Assembly: GCF_002008165.1 (NCBI RefSeq) | Contig: NZ_MRDM01000013.1 | Span: forward strand, 1-64,000 | Direction: 5' to 3' | DNA from: Rhizobium laguerreae | Lineage (GTDB): Bacteria; Pseudomonadota; Alphaproteobacteria; Rhizobiales; Rhizobiaceae | DNA: 64,000 nucleotides | Made by a program: the position numbers and the translations under genes | Part shown: positions 18,549 through 27,657 of the stretch, piece by piece | Layout of the letters: every line of letters starts with the position of its first letter | Position numbering within the stretch: position 1 is the first letter of the stretch | Notes under the pieces: model-generated | Seen by the model: the letters and a program-made list of their open reading frames with translations, nothing else | Told to the model about the DNA's origin: nothing | The model's database searches: none

Positions 18549-19420
18549 TGTGGTCAATCATTCTCCATGGTGGTGCCAAAACAATCGAAGATAAGGACGC
18601 GGCGGCCAACCGCTCCGGCTGCAGGAGAGCTTTGGAGGCGGGTGCTGCGATCCTTAGAAATGGGGGCACGAGCATTGACGCCGCCGAGGCGGCAGTGCTC
18701 GTTCTTGAAGACAATCCGACCTTCAATGCGGGTTACGGCAGTGTTCAAAACGAAGATGGCGAAGTCGAATGCTGCGCGGCGATGATGGAGGGGGAACGCT
18801 TCAACGTTGGTGCGATCGCGGCGGCGAAAGGCGTCCATAATCCGGTTGCGGCAGCAAAAGCCATGTTGTTCGACAAGCCCGTGCTGATCGCAGGCGACGG
18901 AGCAAGAGCGTTCGCCGCACAAGCCGGTCTCAGGCTCTGTGACCCGGATGCACTCATCGCTATGGACCAAGCCAGGCAATCGGATGCCGAAAAACGTCAC
19001 GACACCGTCGGCTGCGTTGCACTCGATGAAAGGGGACTTTTGGCGACTGCCGTGTCGACGGGTGGATTGGAGGGAACTCCGGCCGGTCGCGTCGGCGATT
19101 CCCCGCAGCCAGGTTGCGGTTTCTACTGCGACAACAATATCGGCGGGGCAGTATTTTCGGGTGATGGTGAGGATATCGCCAGGATGATGCTCGCCGCCCG
19201 GGTCATGTACGCCCTTGACGACCTCTCGCCGCGAGAGGCGGTAGAGGCGTCGCTCGCTCATATCGAGCGTATCGGAGGAGAGGCCGGTGGAATTGCTGTG
19301 ACGCCTGACGGCAAGTTCGGCTGGGCTCACAACAGCGAACATTTTGTCGTCGCCTATGCGAGTAGCGATGATCCGTCTCCAAGGGTTTATTTGAGCAAAT
19401 CGGAAGAGCAAAATGCTTAA
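18548..19420 (+). CDS. iaaA: Isoaspartyl peptidase / plant-type asparaginase
   Basis: A 290-residue Ntn-hydrolase that self-cleaves and cuts beta-aspartyl dipeptides. The N-terminal WSIILHGGAKTIE and the cleavage site HDTVGCVALDERG are visible, with T153 as the new N-terminal nucleophile; the beta-subunit GVAVTP-type end appears as GGIAVTPDGKFGWAHNS. The start ATG overlaps the cphA stop and its end overlaps cphB by eight bases. In this operon its natural substrate is very likely beta-Asp-Arg released from cyanophycin, yielding free Asp and Arg. Family is certain; the substrate follows from context. Confidence 0.92.
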   Translation: MWSIILHGGAKTIEDKDAAANRSGCRRALEAGAAILRNGGTSIDAAEAAVLVLEDNPTFNAGYGSVQNEDGEVECCAAMMEGERFNVGAIAAAKGVHNPVAAAKAMLFDKPVLIAGDGARAFAAQAGLRLCDPDALIAMDQARQSDAEKRHDTVGCVALDERGLLATAVSTGGLEGTPAGRVGDSPQPGCGFYCDNNIGGAVFSGDGEDIARMMLAARVMYALDDLSPREAVEASLAHIERIGGEAGGIAVTPDGKFGWAHNSEHFVVAYASSDDPSPRVYLSKSEEQNA

Positions 19421-20258
19421 GAAGACAAAGACCGGGAGCGGTCAAGATGGCACGCTCATCATCATCGGCGGCCACGAGGATCATGACGGCGAACGCGTCA
19501 TTCTCAAGGAGGTTGCAAAGCATGTCAGAGACGGAAAGCTGGTGTTAGCGACCGTCGCGTCGCACGAGCCGGAAGGATACCTGGAAAAATACCAGCGGTC
19601 GTTCGGCGATTTGGGCATACCCCATGTGACCGAGCTCTATATCGAGGAGCGGGACCAGGCGACGAGCGAAGACAAGCTTGCAGGACTTCGCGACGTTGGC
19701 GCCGTCTTCTTTTCTGGTGGTGATCAGCTCCGCATCACCAGCCTCATCGGCGACATGCCGATTTACGAGCACGTCCACGAGATCTTTGCAAATGGCGGCG
19801 TCATCGCCGGCACGTCCGCCGGCGCTTCGGCGATGAGCGATATGATGCTTGTGCGCGGCTCAAACGCTAGCTCGTTTCGGATTGGTGATCTCAGCATGGC
19901 TCCCGGGCTGGGTCTGCTCCCGAACGTCATCATTGACCAGCATTTTGCCGAGAGGGGGAGGATCGGCAGGTTGATCGGCGCCGTATCGCAGAATCCAAGG
20001 GTCTTGGGTATCGGCATCGATGAGGACACGGCGATCGTCGTGCGCGGTCACCGTTTCGAGGTCATTGGCACTGGTGCGGTTTACCTCGTCGATGCTGGAG
20101 ACATCACTCATACCAACATCGCAGAAGCTTCCCCGGACGAGGCACTGTCGATCTATGATCTGAAACTCCATGTGCTAAGCTCCGGTGACGGCTTCAACCT
20201 CGAGACCCGTCGGCCGGACCGCGAGAACGTCGCGGTCTCTCTGGAAAAAACGTCTTAA
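19413..20258 (+). CDS. cphB: Cyanophycinase
   Basis: A 281-residue serine exopeptidase of family S51 that releases beta-Asp-Arg dipeptides from cyanophycin. It shows GTLIIIGGHEDHDGERVIL, the gap region VGAVFFSGGDQLRITSLI, the nucleophile elbow IAGTSAGASAM with S135, and IIDQHFAERGRIGRLIGAV with the conserved His. No signal peptide, so it acts inside the cell on stored granules. It overlaps iaaA by eight bases, completing a synthesis-depolymerisation-dipeptide cleavage operon. Confidence 0.95.
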   Translation: MLKKTKTGSGQDGTLIIIGGHEDHDGERVILKEVAKHVRDGKLVLATVASHEPEGYLEKYQRSFGDLGIPHVTELYIEERDQATSEDKLAGLRDVGAVFFSGGDQLRITSLIGDMPIYEHVHEIFANGGVIAGTSAGASAMSDMMLVRGSNASSFRIGDLSMAPGLGLLPNVIIDQHFAERGRIGRLIGAVSQNPRVLGIGIDEDTAIVVRGHRFEVIGTGAVYLVDAGDITHTNIAEASPDEALSIYDLKLHVLSSGDGFNLETRRPDRENVAVSLEKTS

Positions 20259-20649
20259 TGCTGTGGGGCGGCGTGCCCAATCTCTCCGACGGCGAATTAA
20301 AACGTTGGATCCGGCCCGACCGTCGTTCGCAACTCCCTTTGCCGACCCAGCGCCCCTCCCGAGCGACGTTTTGATGCTTCTTTGATCAAGGTATCCAAGG
20401 CTCGAGGGAGGGAGGGGCCATCTATGGCGGTTATCCTCGCAACCAGCACGACGAACAACGGCTCGGCCTCCGCACGTCGGAAGCGGTTCGAATCCCCGAA
20501 GGCAGGCAAACTGCCAGTGCTAGCGCGCTCCGTTCAACCTGATCGATTACCTAATCGGCTGTCGAATTCGATCTCGATGTTCCAAGCAGCGGTAGAGGGC
20601 ACGAAAGGGCCTCTTCTGTTCTATATGCTCGAGAGGTTGGATGACGTTG
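20259..20649. other. Intergenic region, no supported gene
   Basis: Open frames here have no motif. A TTCGAAT heptamer inside resembles a tRNA T-loop but the flanking bases do not form a T-stem. No terminator was recognised after cphB. Confidence 0.35.
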
Positions 20650-21033
20650 TCATTTGCTGGCGGTTTCGAACATCATCAGCACGATGGCAAATACGCAGAG
20701 TAGGCAGACTGACCAAGTGAACGCCGAATTCAAAAACAGCAGGGCCAGCTTTCTCATGTGACCGTGAACGTAGTCCTCGATGATGGTCCTCATCCCGATG
20801 TCCATGTGAATGGCGCTCAGGATAACGAAGGCAAGCAGGGGCGGGCCTACCCAAAAACTTCCAACGGAAAGGACGAGAAAATCGCGGTCGCGACCGAACA
20901 AGTATATCCCAAGGCCCACGATGTAAGGCGTCAGCACACCGATTGCGATGCCGGAAGCCTGCTTCAAAACATAGGCCTTCGTTCCACCGTTCGCCGATCC
21001 CAGGCCACGAACTCGTCCCAGTGGTGTTGTCAT
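20650..21033 (-). CDS. SdhD-like succinate dehydrogenase membrane anchor (orphan)
   Basis: A 127-residue membrane protein of the SdhD (cytochrome b556 anchor) family: the N-terminal TPLGRVRGLGSA is the alphaproteobacterial SdhD signature; three hydrophobic segments lie at about residues 22-47, 52-75 and 97-122. The second ends with the haem-ligand region AIHMDIGM, followed by the quinone-site motif RTIIEDYVHG. Start ATG 21031-21033 has GGAG six bases upstream; 57 more upstream codons are open but carry no signal. No sdhC, sdhA or sdhB is nearby, so it is an orphan paralogue of the housekeeping subunit. It could replace SdhD in complex II under some conditions, which is inference. Confidence 0.82.
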   Translation of the reverse strand: MTTPLGRVRGLGSANGGTKAYVLKQASGIAIGVLTPYIVGLGIYLFGRDRDFLVLSVGSFWVGPPLLAFVILSAIHMDIGMRTIIEDYVHGHMRKLALLFLNSAFTWSVCLLCVFAIVLMMFETASK

Positions 21034-21761
21034 GACTACTCCAAACGTAGGCTCCGCCGCATAATGAAGCCATTCTTCCGTGCAGCCGGTCAACGTTACT
21101 GACGGCTTCGTACGAAAAGCGACAAAGCCGCATGTCCGATTTGACATTGTAGATATTCGGGGGAGGCCCATGGACGAAGTACGCGGTATGGCGGAGGGGC
21201 ACATTCATGCCGTTTCCGTTTTCGATCGCGGGTTACGGGCAATGCTTAGTAGCAGTTTCTGCTTTCAGGCTGCTCGAGTGGTGCTCATCACCCGTAGGGA
21301 CAGAGGCCGGCGAACCCGCGGGCGCCTGTCATCTATCAGAGCTGCTCCGTCTGCGCACCGTTATTGGCTTTGCCGGACCCAGCATTGGTTTCTGTCCAAG
21401 CGCTGCCTTCATTGGGATGGGATTGAATTCGCCTTCTCCATCCAAGGAGGAACCCTGCGACCCTGGCCGCCGACGGGATCGCTGCCATCAGCCTGAATAG
21501 CTGAATCCCTGCTTTACCATCGTGGCTGCCTCCCTATTGCCTCGTCGCGTCGTCATTATCGGGTGAGGCTTTTGGAGCAGCACTCCCAATCCTATCGCAA
21601 GCCTACGGTTCGAGTCGGCGTCACATCGGCCGCTGGTGAATATATGTATCCGCCACGGGCAAGAGATGGGGAAGCGTGGAGTACCGCAAAGAATGGTCTG
21701 AATAATTCCGGGCAAACCCACCTAGACACTCAAACCGGCGGCTGATCGTTTGTGGAAATCC
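21034..21761. other. Intergenic region, no supported gene
   Basis: About 730 bases in which all open frames are short, overlap on both strands and lack motifs. The only firm content is the upstream region of the SdhD-like gene at its left end. Confidence 0.35.
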
Positions 21762-22487
21762 TCAGGAGCGTCTGATCGGGAATCCGGTGAGCTGTTTATA
21801 CTCGCGCTCTGGCATGCCGTAGGAGCCGCCGGCCATGTGCTCCAGCTTGGGTCTGTCCAGGATCCGGATATTCCCCCGCGTCGCCTTGATGGCGTGCACG
21901 CCCTCGAGGATGTGGATTTCGTTGGTGACCCCCGCACGTCGGACGCCGAGCATGAGCGAGAGGAACTCGTGGGTAAGAGGCAGATCATCGTCCCGCAACC
22001 GGTCGTGGCACATTAACAGCCATCGGGCCAGCCGCTCGGTCAAATTGTAGCGGGCATTGGCAAGTGCGGAATGGGCAAGTTGCAACTCGCAACAATGCAC
22101 ATATCTGAGAAGCAGGTCGTTGGCCGAAGGAACCTGTTGCGCCATCGAAAGAAGTGCGGATACCCGCACCGAAATTCCGTGCCCCTCGACCTGCATGAAG
22201 GTCCTGTTCGGGGTTTGATCGACCTTGAGGAACACATGGGCTCCGGCCATGCCTTCATATCCGATGTGCCCGACCTCCACCGCCTCGTCGTCGGCGTTGG
22301 CGGCAACCACGGACCCCAGTCCGCTCTCCAGGAAGTAGGCAGTCTCACTTGGCACATCCGGCGCGATCAGCTCGAACTTTACCGGAAGCTCGACCGATTG
22401 CATCGTCCCCCGCAGCAGATCGAATGCTTCGGGCGCAAGCGCTCTCAGAAGGAGGTTTTGAACGTTTGACTGCGAAAAGTCGGACAT
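21762..22487 (-). CDS. Crp/Fnr-family regulator, copy 1
   Basis: A 241-residue Crp/Fnr-type protein: an N-terminal cyclic-nucleotide-binding-like barrel (FLESGLGSVVAANADDEAVE, then VGHIGYEGMAGAHVFL), the long dimer helix with LLRYVHCCELQLAHSALANA, and a C-terminal winged helix with LTHEFLSLMLGVRRAGVTNE. It lacks the N-terminal cysteine cluster of FNR and the Arg-Ser/Thr-Ala cAMP-phosphate motif, so its ligand is unknown. It ends ...YGMPEREYKQLTG, a tail shared with the other copies. It is 84% or so alike by eye to copy 3 at 44326-45051, and like it follows a DUF6894 gene on the same strand by about 130 bases. Confidence 0.9.
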   Translation of the reverse strand: MSDFSQSNVQNLLLRALAPEAFDLLRGTMQSVELPVKFELIAPDVPSETAYFLESGLGSVVAANADDEAVEVGHIGYEGMAGAHVFLKVDQTPNRTFMQVEGHGISVRVSALLSMAQQVPSANDLLLRYVHCCELQLAHSALANARYNLTERLARWLLMCHDRLRDDDLPLTHEFLSLMLGVRRAGVTNEIHILEGVHAIKATRGNIRILDRPKLEHMAGGSYGMPEREYKQLTGFPIRRS

Positions 22488-22617
22488 GGCCCAGCCTCCG
22501 GCGGATTGAGCCCGATCTCATGACGAGCAGGGCGAAGCGTCAGCAATGTTTTAGCTTATGTGCCAGACCATCTTCACAGGCCAAGAGGCGCCCGTCTTCT
22601 GTGCGGTTTTGACATTC

Positions 22618-22890
22618 CTAGGATGCGCCGGCGCTTGCGACGGTGAGACCAAGCTGATCCACGATTTTAACGGTGGCCGTGAATGACAGAACAATGACTG
22701 TGAAGCCGCGCTCGTCGGTGACGTTCATCAGCCATGCCGAGATGTCAGCGTCCTTCAAAAGAGCGCCCTTCAGGCGCTCGGCGATGGTCTCCACGGCTTC
22801 ATGGCGGGCGCTTTGGACATCCGGGTGCTCTGAACCTACCGTGTCAATAAGCGAGATACCGTCATGAACGTTGAAGAAGTACCGCGCCAT
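22618..22890 (-). CDS. DUF6894 family small protein, copy 1
   Basis: A 90-residue protein with the DUF6894 start MARYFFNVHDG, followed by a helix rich in Ala/Glu (ARHEAVETIAERLKGALLKD) and a final strand pair ERGFTVIVLSF. Function unknown. Start has CAGGAG eight bases upstream. It precedes Crp/Fnr copy 1 on the same strand, 130 bases apart, and the whole segment is duplicated at 44326-45475. Confidence 0.85.
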   Translation of the reverse strand: MARYFFNVHDGISLIDTVGSEHPDVQSARHEAVETIAERLKGALLKDADISAWLMNVTDERGFTVIVLSFTATVKIVDQLGLTVASAGAS

Positions 22891-23118
22891 AGCTGTTGCT
22901 CCTATACAGGCAAGAGCGAAATAGCGGTCTCTCAGCCACCCGCGCCTGGATCAATGAGGGATGATGACACCCATATATCAGGTAATCACATTCTAATGTA
23001 GGCATGATCCCACCGTTGGCGGTGCGCTCGCGAATTACACGGCTGTTGGGAAGAGGGTCGCTTTGGGAGGAACAACTTGTGTCTCGGGCTCGGCGATCTG
23101 TCTTTGATGGAGCAACTC

Positions 23119-23355
23119 ATGCCCAATATTTTTTCCACGTCCGAAGGAACAATGTCTTCGAGGAAGATCCGGAAGGTATCGACCTTGCCTAACCTGAGCA
23201 GGCAGTCCAGGAAGCAACTGCCGCCGCCCGCGAAATCTTGGCGGAAAGGATCCCTAGGCCGTCCCGCAGAGCGAAGACGTGTTCGAATTCATGACGGAAG
23301 ACGGCACCTTGGTTGCCAAGGTTTCCATTCCGGTCGGTGGTGCAGTTGAACTAGC
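23119..23355 (+). pseudogene. Broken DUF6894 gene
   Basis: The sequence from ATG 23119 aligns with the intact gene at 27314-27544 but one base is missing early (ATGCCCAAT against ATGCCGAAG), so the frame YFFHVRRNNVFEEDPEGIDLA is entered only by frameshift. That frame then meets a TAA at about 23190 where the intact copy has ACA, and further frame damage follows around EILAERI. It is a decayed copy without a neighbouring regulator of its own. Confidence 0.75.
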
Positions 23356-23517
23356 GTCCTGCGCAGGCGCCTGGTCGTTGGGATTGTCAGCAACGGACAA
23401 AGAATTGCAGGGATCAAGCATGCCGATCTTTCCAGACTGCGGCCCGCATTAGCGAAGAGCTTGGTTCGCAGGTGGGTACTCAGACGCGTGCCGAGGCTGC
23501 CGGCCCTGCCGCCTTGA

Positions 23518-24708
23518 TCAGCGATCGACTTCGCCGAAGACGATGTCGAGGGAGCCGAGAACGGCCGAGACGTCGGCAAGCTGATGGCCGCGGCACATGA
23601 AATCCATTGCCTGCAGATGAGTAAAACCCGGTGCCCTGATCTTGCAGCGGTAGGGTGCATTCGTACCATCGGCGACAAGGTAGACCCCGAATTCACCTTT
23701 TGGCGCCTCCACGGCCGCATAGGCCTCGCCCTTAGGCACTCGGAAACCTTCGGTGTAGAGCTTGAAGTGGTGGATGAGCGCTTCCATCGACCGTTTCATC
23801 TCGCCGCGCTTCGGAGGCACGACCTTGCCGTCATTCGAGTTCACTGGGCCGGTGGACGCGCTTCCGAGCAGTAGATCGACGCACTGACTCATGATCCGCA
23901 CCGACTCCCGCATTTCCTGCATACGGATGAGATAACGGTCGTAGCAGTCGCCGTTCTTGCCGATAGGAATATCGAATTCGAGGTCTGAATAACACTCGTA
24001 TGGATTGGCTCGTCGAAGATCCCACGCGGCCCCCGAACCGCGGACCAGCACACCGGAGAAGCCCCAAGCCCAGGCATCTTCAAGCGAAATGACGCCGACA
24101 TCAACATTGCGCTGTTTGAAGATGCGGTTGTCGGTGAGAAGCCCGCCGATATCCTCGATTGCCCCCGGAAAGTTTCGGCACCATTCGCCGATGTCTTCAA
24201 CCAACTTCGGCGGGAGATCCTGATGAACCCCGCCCGGCCTGAAATAGGCGGCATGCATGCGAGAGCCGGAGGCGCGCTCATAAAAGACCATCAACTTTTC
24301 ACGCTCTTCGAAACCCCAAAGGGGTGGAGTCAACGCCCCAACGTCCATCGCTTGAGTAGTGACATTCAGCAAATGAGAGAGAATACGGCTAATCTCGGCG
24401 TAGAGCACGCGGATCAGCTGCGCGCGATAAGGCACCTCAAGGCCGAGCATCTTTTCGATCGCTAAGCAATATGCGTGCTCCTGGCTCATCGGCGCGACAT
24501 AGTCGAGCCGGTCGAAATAGGGCAGCGCCTGAAGATATGTCTTCTTCTCGATGAGCTTCTCGGTGCCGCGATGCAGAAGACCAATATGGGGGTCGATGCG
24601 CTCTACGATCTCCCCGTTGAGTTCCAGTACCAGCCGCAATACGCCGTGTGCGGCGGGATGCTGTGGGCCGAAATTGAGGTGGAAGTTTCGTACATCGTGC
24701 TCTGCCAC
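23518..24708 (-). CDS. nuoD: NADH-quinone oxidoreductase subunit D
   Basis: A 396-residue 49-kDa-type subunit of complex [57 protein letters not shown] and the C-terminus [11 protein letters not shown] are all typical. It lines the quinone chamber in the cytoplasmic arm. A GTG start at 24706-24708 is chosen because AGGGAGA lies seven bases upstream and the protein then begins AEHDVRNF as in homologues; upstream open frame overlaps nuoC's end. It follows nuoC on the same strand, but nuoA, B, E and later genes are not here, so this is a detached pair. Confidence 0.93.
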   Translation of the reverse strand: MAEHDVRNFHLNFGPQHPAAHGVLRLVLELNGEIVERIDPHIGLLHRGTEKLIEKKTYLQALPYFDRLDYVAPMSQEHAYCLAIEKMLGLEVPYRAQLIRVLYAEISRILSHLLNVTTQAMDVGALTPPLWGFEEREKLMVFYERASGSRMHAAYFRPGGVHQDLPPKLVEDIGEWCRNFPGAIEDIGGLLTDNRIFKQRNVDVGVISLEDAWAWGFSGVLVRGSGAAWDLRRANPYECYSDLEFDIPIGKNGDCYDRYLIRMQEMRESVRIMSQCVDLLLGSASTGPVNSNDGKVVPPKRGEMKRSMEALIHHFKLYTEGFRVPKGEAYAAVEAPKGEFGVYLVADGTNAPYRCKIRAPGFTHLQAMDFMCRGHQLADVSAVLGSLDIVFGEVDR

Positions 24709-24734
24709 TTGGTATTCTCCCTGGATCACCGCCT

Positions 24735-25352
24735 TTACTGCTTGGATGGGTCGGCAGCTGATTTCTCGTCGCCTGGGAGCACGTAATCGGTTCCTTCCCA
24801 CGGAGAGAGGAAATCGAAGTGCCGATATTCCTGCTTGAGTTCCACGGGCTCATAAATCACGCGTTTCGCAGCGTCGTCGTAACGAACTTCGACGAACCCG
24901 GTCAGCGGGAAATCCTTGCGCAGCGGGTGTCCTTCGAAGCCGTAATCCGTCAGGATTCGGCGCAGGTCCGGATGACCGGTGAAGAGGATTCCGTACATAT
25001 CCCAAGCCTCGCGCTCATACCAGTCCGCGCACGGAAAGAGCGCGCAGGCCGATGGCACCGCTGATTCTTCGTCGGTCTCGAGCTTAACCCGAAGCCTGAG
25101 GTTTCGCGTCGGAGATAGCAGATGATAGACAACATCGAAACGCTCGGCCCGGCCCGGCCAGTCGACGCCACAGATATCGAGCAGGCAGACGAAGCGGCAG
25201 TTTTCATCGTTCCTCAGGAAGCCGAGCAGCTCGATGATATGCTCCCGTCCGGTGTGAACCGTAAGCTCTCCCAACTTGAACTGATAGTCCGAGATTGCCT
25301 GCGGCAGCTTGTTGACAAGATATGATGCGAGTTCGGGAAGATGTCCGCTCAA
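24735..25352 (-). CDS. nuoC: NADH-quinone oxidoreductase subunit C
   Basis: A 205-residue 30-kDa-type subunit of complex I, with [40 protein letters not shown] and [20 protein letters not shown], the family signature, and an [20 protein letters not shown] ending. The start codon is TTG at 25350-25352 with GGAG six bases upstream. It stands 26 bases before nuoD. No other complex I genes adjoin, so it probably came from a second nuo operon that has been cut down, or supplies paralogous subunits to the main enzyme. Confidence 0.93.
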   Translation of the reverse strand: MSGHLPELASYLVNKLPQAISDYQFKLGELTVHTGREHIIELLGFLRNDENCRFVCLLDICGVDWPGRAERFDVVYHLLSPTRNLRLRVKLETDEESAVPSACALFPCADWYEREAWDMYGILFTGHPDLRRILTDYGFEGHPLRKDFPLTGFVEVRYDDAAKRVIYEPVELKQEYRHFDFLSPWEGTDYVLPGDEKSAADPSKQ

Positions 25353-25841
25353 AGGTCACTCCATGCGCGCGCTTGAAGCACTCGAACCTACAAGCGCCCC
25401 TTGGGTTCCCACTTCGGCGAGGTGACAGCGGGTTTGTCTCAACTCCCTTGACGCAGAGGGCGCCGCATCCTCGGCTGCCCGGCCAGCAGAGGGTAGGGTG
25501 GGTATGAGGCTTTGCAATGCGCTCCAACAACAAAGTGGCCGGCATTCCTTGTGACCGCTGGCAACTATGGTTGGCTGCGCTCTGACGACTGAACCACAAG
25601 AGCATCGGTTGGGTGGACACCAGCAAGCACTTCATCGAAATGACGTCGTACGCAAGAGCCGCAAGCGACACCTCGCATTCTTCCGAAATTAGCCAAGGAC
25701 ACGGCCGATATAACTGCGACCGAACCCCGCATAGCGGCCATTCTTGACGAAAGATCGCCCTCCCTTAGCTTCCAAGGGAGCATCGGAAGACGCCGCGAGC
25801 GCGCACGGTGGAATGTTCTCATCGAACTCAATGGTTGCCCG
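25353..25841. other. Intergenic region, no supported gene
   Basis: No trace of a nuoB 3' end was recognised upstream of nuoC on the minus strand. Other frames lack motifs. Confidence 0.35.
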
Positions 25842-26081
25842 ATGCCCAGATATTATTTCAATATCATTGCCGGAGATGGCTTCCGACAAGACTTGGAGGG
25901 AACTGAGCTTCCGAGCCTTGAGGACGCAAAAGCCGAAGCCATCGAGGACGCACGGGCGCTGATGAGCGGTGCCATTCTCCTCGGCCAAGATATCTCTTCG
26001 CGGCGGCTGGAGATTTGCAACGAGGCGGGAGACGTGTTGCTGACAGTGCTATTCAAGGACGCGATCAAGCCGGTTGCTTGA
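25842..26081 (+). CDS. DUF6894 family small protein, copy 2
   Basis: A 79-residue protein starting MPRYYFNIIAGDGFRQDLEG, then a helix EDAKAEAIEDARALMSGAIL and ISSRRLEICNEAGDVLLTVL. It is closest to copy 5 at 54914-55153. Its 3' end overlaps by 17 bases the convergent remnant of a Crp/Fnr gene. The ribosome site is weak. Function unknown. Confidence 0.82.
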   Translation: MPRYYFNIIAGDGFRQDLEGTELPSLEDAKAEAIEDARALMSGAILLGQDISSRRLEICNEAGDVLLTVLFKDAIKPVA

Positions 26082-26368
26082 ACTCCTTCACCCGCAACGG
26101 CAGCTTGAGCGCCTTTTCATATTCCCGCTCCGGAACACCGTAGCAGCCACGGCGATACGAGAAGCTTCTCGCGGCTGCGAACGCGGAGGCTCCCGCGGCT
26201 TGATCGGACGACATGTCGGCCTTTGAGAATATGGAGCTGGTCAGTCACACCTGAGGGCCGAAAACCGAGCATCAGCGACAGGAACTCATGCGTCAGGAAG
26301 GTCGTTGCCATCGAGCCGGTAACGACACATCAGAATCCATCGGGCGAGGCGTTCCTGCATGCTGCAGA
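26065..26368 (-). pseudogene. C-terminal remnant of a Crp/Fnr regulator
   Basis: Reading leftwards, three frames in turn give ERLARWILMCRYRLDGNDL, LTHEFLSLMLGFRPSGVTDQ with LHILKGRHVVRSSRGSLRVR, and GCYGVPEREYEKALKLPLRV, the winged-helix half of the regulators in this window. Frameshifts lie near 26300 and 26150, and the whole sensor half is missing. It is convergent with DUF6894 copy 2, the same arrangement as the intact pair at 54914-55877. Confidence 0.75.
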
Positions 26369-26492
26369 ACGGCCGTGTGGCACTGATCGACCGCTAGGCT
26401 GAAAGAGCTTGTGGCTAAAAAGGGCCTGCGCGTCGTATTCAGCGGCGCGGTGGACGGATGCCGGCGTTCCGCAGTCATGGCCGATATCACTG

Positions 26493-26741
26493 TCAATGAT
26501 GAGACGCGGACGACGGCGAGTTTACCTTCAGCGAATGAAGGCTATCAAACTTCACGATCAGCAGCGTGACAAGTTCCTCGCTCGTCCTGTGTCCTTGATT
26601 ATAGAGGTCGACCGCCGCGCTGCAAAGCAGCTGCATTGATTGTTCCGTTGGCGCAGCGTGATTATACCGATACCAAGTCCGAACGGCATCCGAAAGCACG
26701 TCCACGTCATCTATCTTGTGTGAGAGATTGAAGTTCGCCAT
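26493..26741 (-). CDS. Small helical protein of a duplicated rhizobial family, copy A
   Basis: An 82-residue protein, MANFNLSHKIDDVDVLSDAV, then RTWYRYNHAAPTEQSMQLLC and a long helix SAAVDLYNQGHRTSEELVTL, ending in a Ser-rich tail with two His. No known domain was recognised. AAGGAGG lies five bases before the ATG at 26739-26741. About 355 bases including this gene are repeated at 54441-54800, where the copy differs at about ten residues. A more distant tandem relative lies at 54136-54372. Confidence 0.78.
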   Translation of the reverse strand: MANFNLSHKIDDVDVLSDAVRTWYRYNHAAPTEQSMQLLCSAAVDLYNQGHRTSEELVTLLIVKFDSLHSLKVNSPSSASHH

Positions 26742-27195
26742 ATCTTCCTCCTTGAGCCTCGCAACAGCTCGCTCGGATCGCGATAAGGAAAACCGTAGTG
26801 CATTAACCTCCCAAGGCCAACCATCAGTGCGATTGCGCACGGTTGCCCCGATCCTCGGTCAAGTCAGCCCGATACGCTGCTCTAACGATTGGTGCGGAAC
26901 CGCACAGGAACCGCTATCGCACGCACGCAGTTAGGGTGTGGGATCGCGGGAGGGGAAGCCATGTTCCCTTGCACAACGCCCTTTGCACTCTCAGCGATCT
27001 ACCCCTCTCAGGGGATTGGCCGCGCAGAGGCAAGGTTTTGGTGTTTCCTCTCACTCAACGCCTTCGGTAACGCTCTGCGCGGCCTCCTGATTTAATTTCC
27101 ACCGGTAAAGGAACAAGCGCCGCCGCCGAGAGTAAGACGAGCGGGCTACGCTTCGTTTCCTTCGCGTGGTCCTCTCCTGTAAACTTCCCTAATTA
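26742..27195. other. Intergenic region before a terminator
   Basis: No gene is supported. The strong terminator at its right end has no obvious coding sequence feeding it from the left, so a small RNA transcribed rightwards through about 27050-27220 is possible, but no promoter was resolved. Confidence 0.35.
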
Positions 27196-27222
27196 GCCCC
27201 GCCTTTTGCGCGGGGCTCTTTT
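27196..27222 (+). terminator. Rho-independent terminator
   Basis: A seven-base-pair stem GCCCCGC/GCGGGGC (27196-27202 with 27210-27216) and a seven-base loop are followed by TCTTTT. The same stem is used by terminators at 46.2-46.8 kb. Confidence 0.75.
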
Positions 27223-27313
27223 CATGAGATTTTGCGGCTAGCTTTTGAGTGAGGTTGATTGAGGAACAACTTTGCTATCAAGAGGTTGGGCGGTTCTCTT
27301 GATGGAGAGAACC

Positions 27314-27544
27314 ATGCCGAAGTATTTTTTCCACGTCCGCAGGAACGATGTCTTCGAGGAAGACGTGGAGGGTATCGACCTGGCCACACCTGAACAGGCA
27401 CGCGAGGAAGCAATTGCCGCCGCCCGCGAAATCGTGGCGGAGCGGATCTGTGCCGGCCGTTCCGCAGACGGAGACGTATTCGAGATCATGACGGAAGACG
27501 GCACGTTGGTGGCAATCGTTCCCTTCTCTTCGGTCCTCAGTTGA
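27314..27544 (+). CDS. DUF6894 family small protein, copy 3
   Basis: A 76-residue protein beginning MPKYFFHVRRNDVFEEDVEG, with the helix EQAREEAIAAAREIVAERI and strands VFEIMTEDGTLVAIVPFSS. The ATG at 27314 is chosen for its GGAG seven bases upstream and its match to other copies. It lies 113 bases before Crp/Fnr copy 2 on the same strand. A broken close copy lies at 23119-23355. Confidence 0.85.
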   Translation: MPKYFFHVRRNDVFEEDVEGIDLATPEQAREEAIAAAREIVAERICAGRSADGDVFEIMTEDGTLVAIVPFSSVLS

Positions 27545-27657
27545 TTAGCCCTGGCGCAGGCTGAAAAGCCCTCCCAATTGTCAGAAACGGACAGAGCGTG
27601 AGATCCCCGAAACGATTGCGGTAGCTCCTCGTTGACTACTCAACATGTGGTGAAATC

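Noticed and set aside
20480..20505. tRNA T-loop-like TTCGAAT
   Set aside because: The flanking bases do not form a five-pair stem and no other tRNA arms are present.
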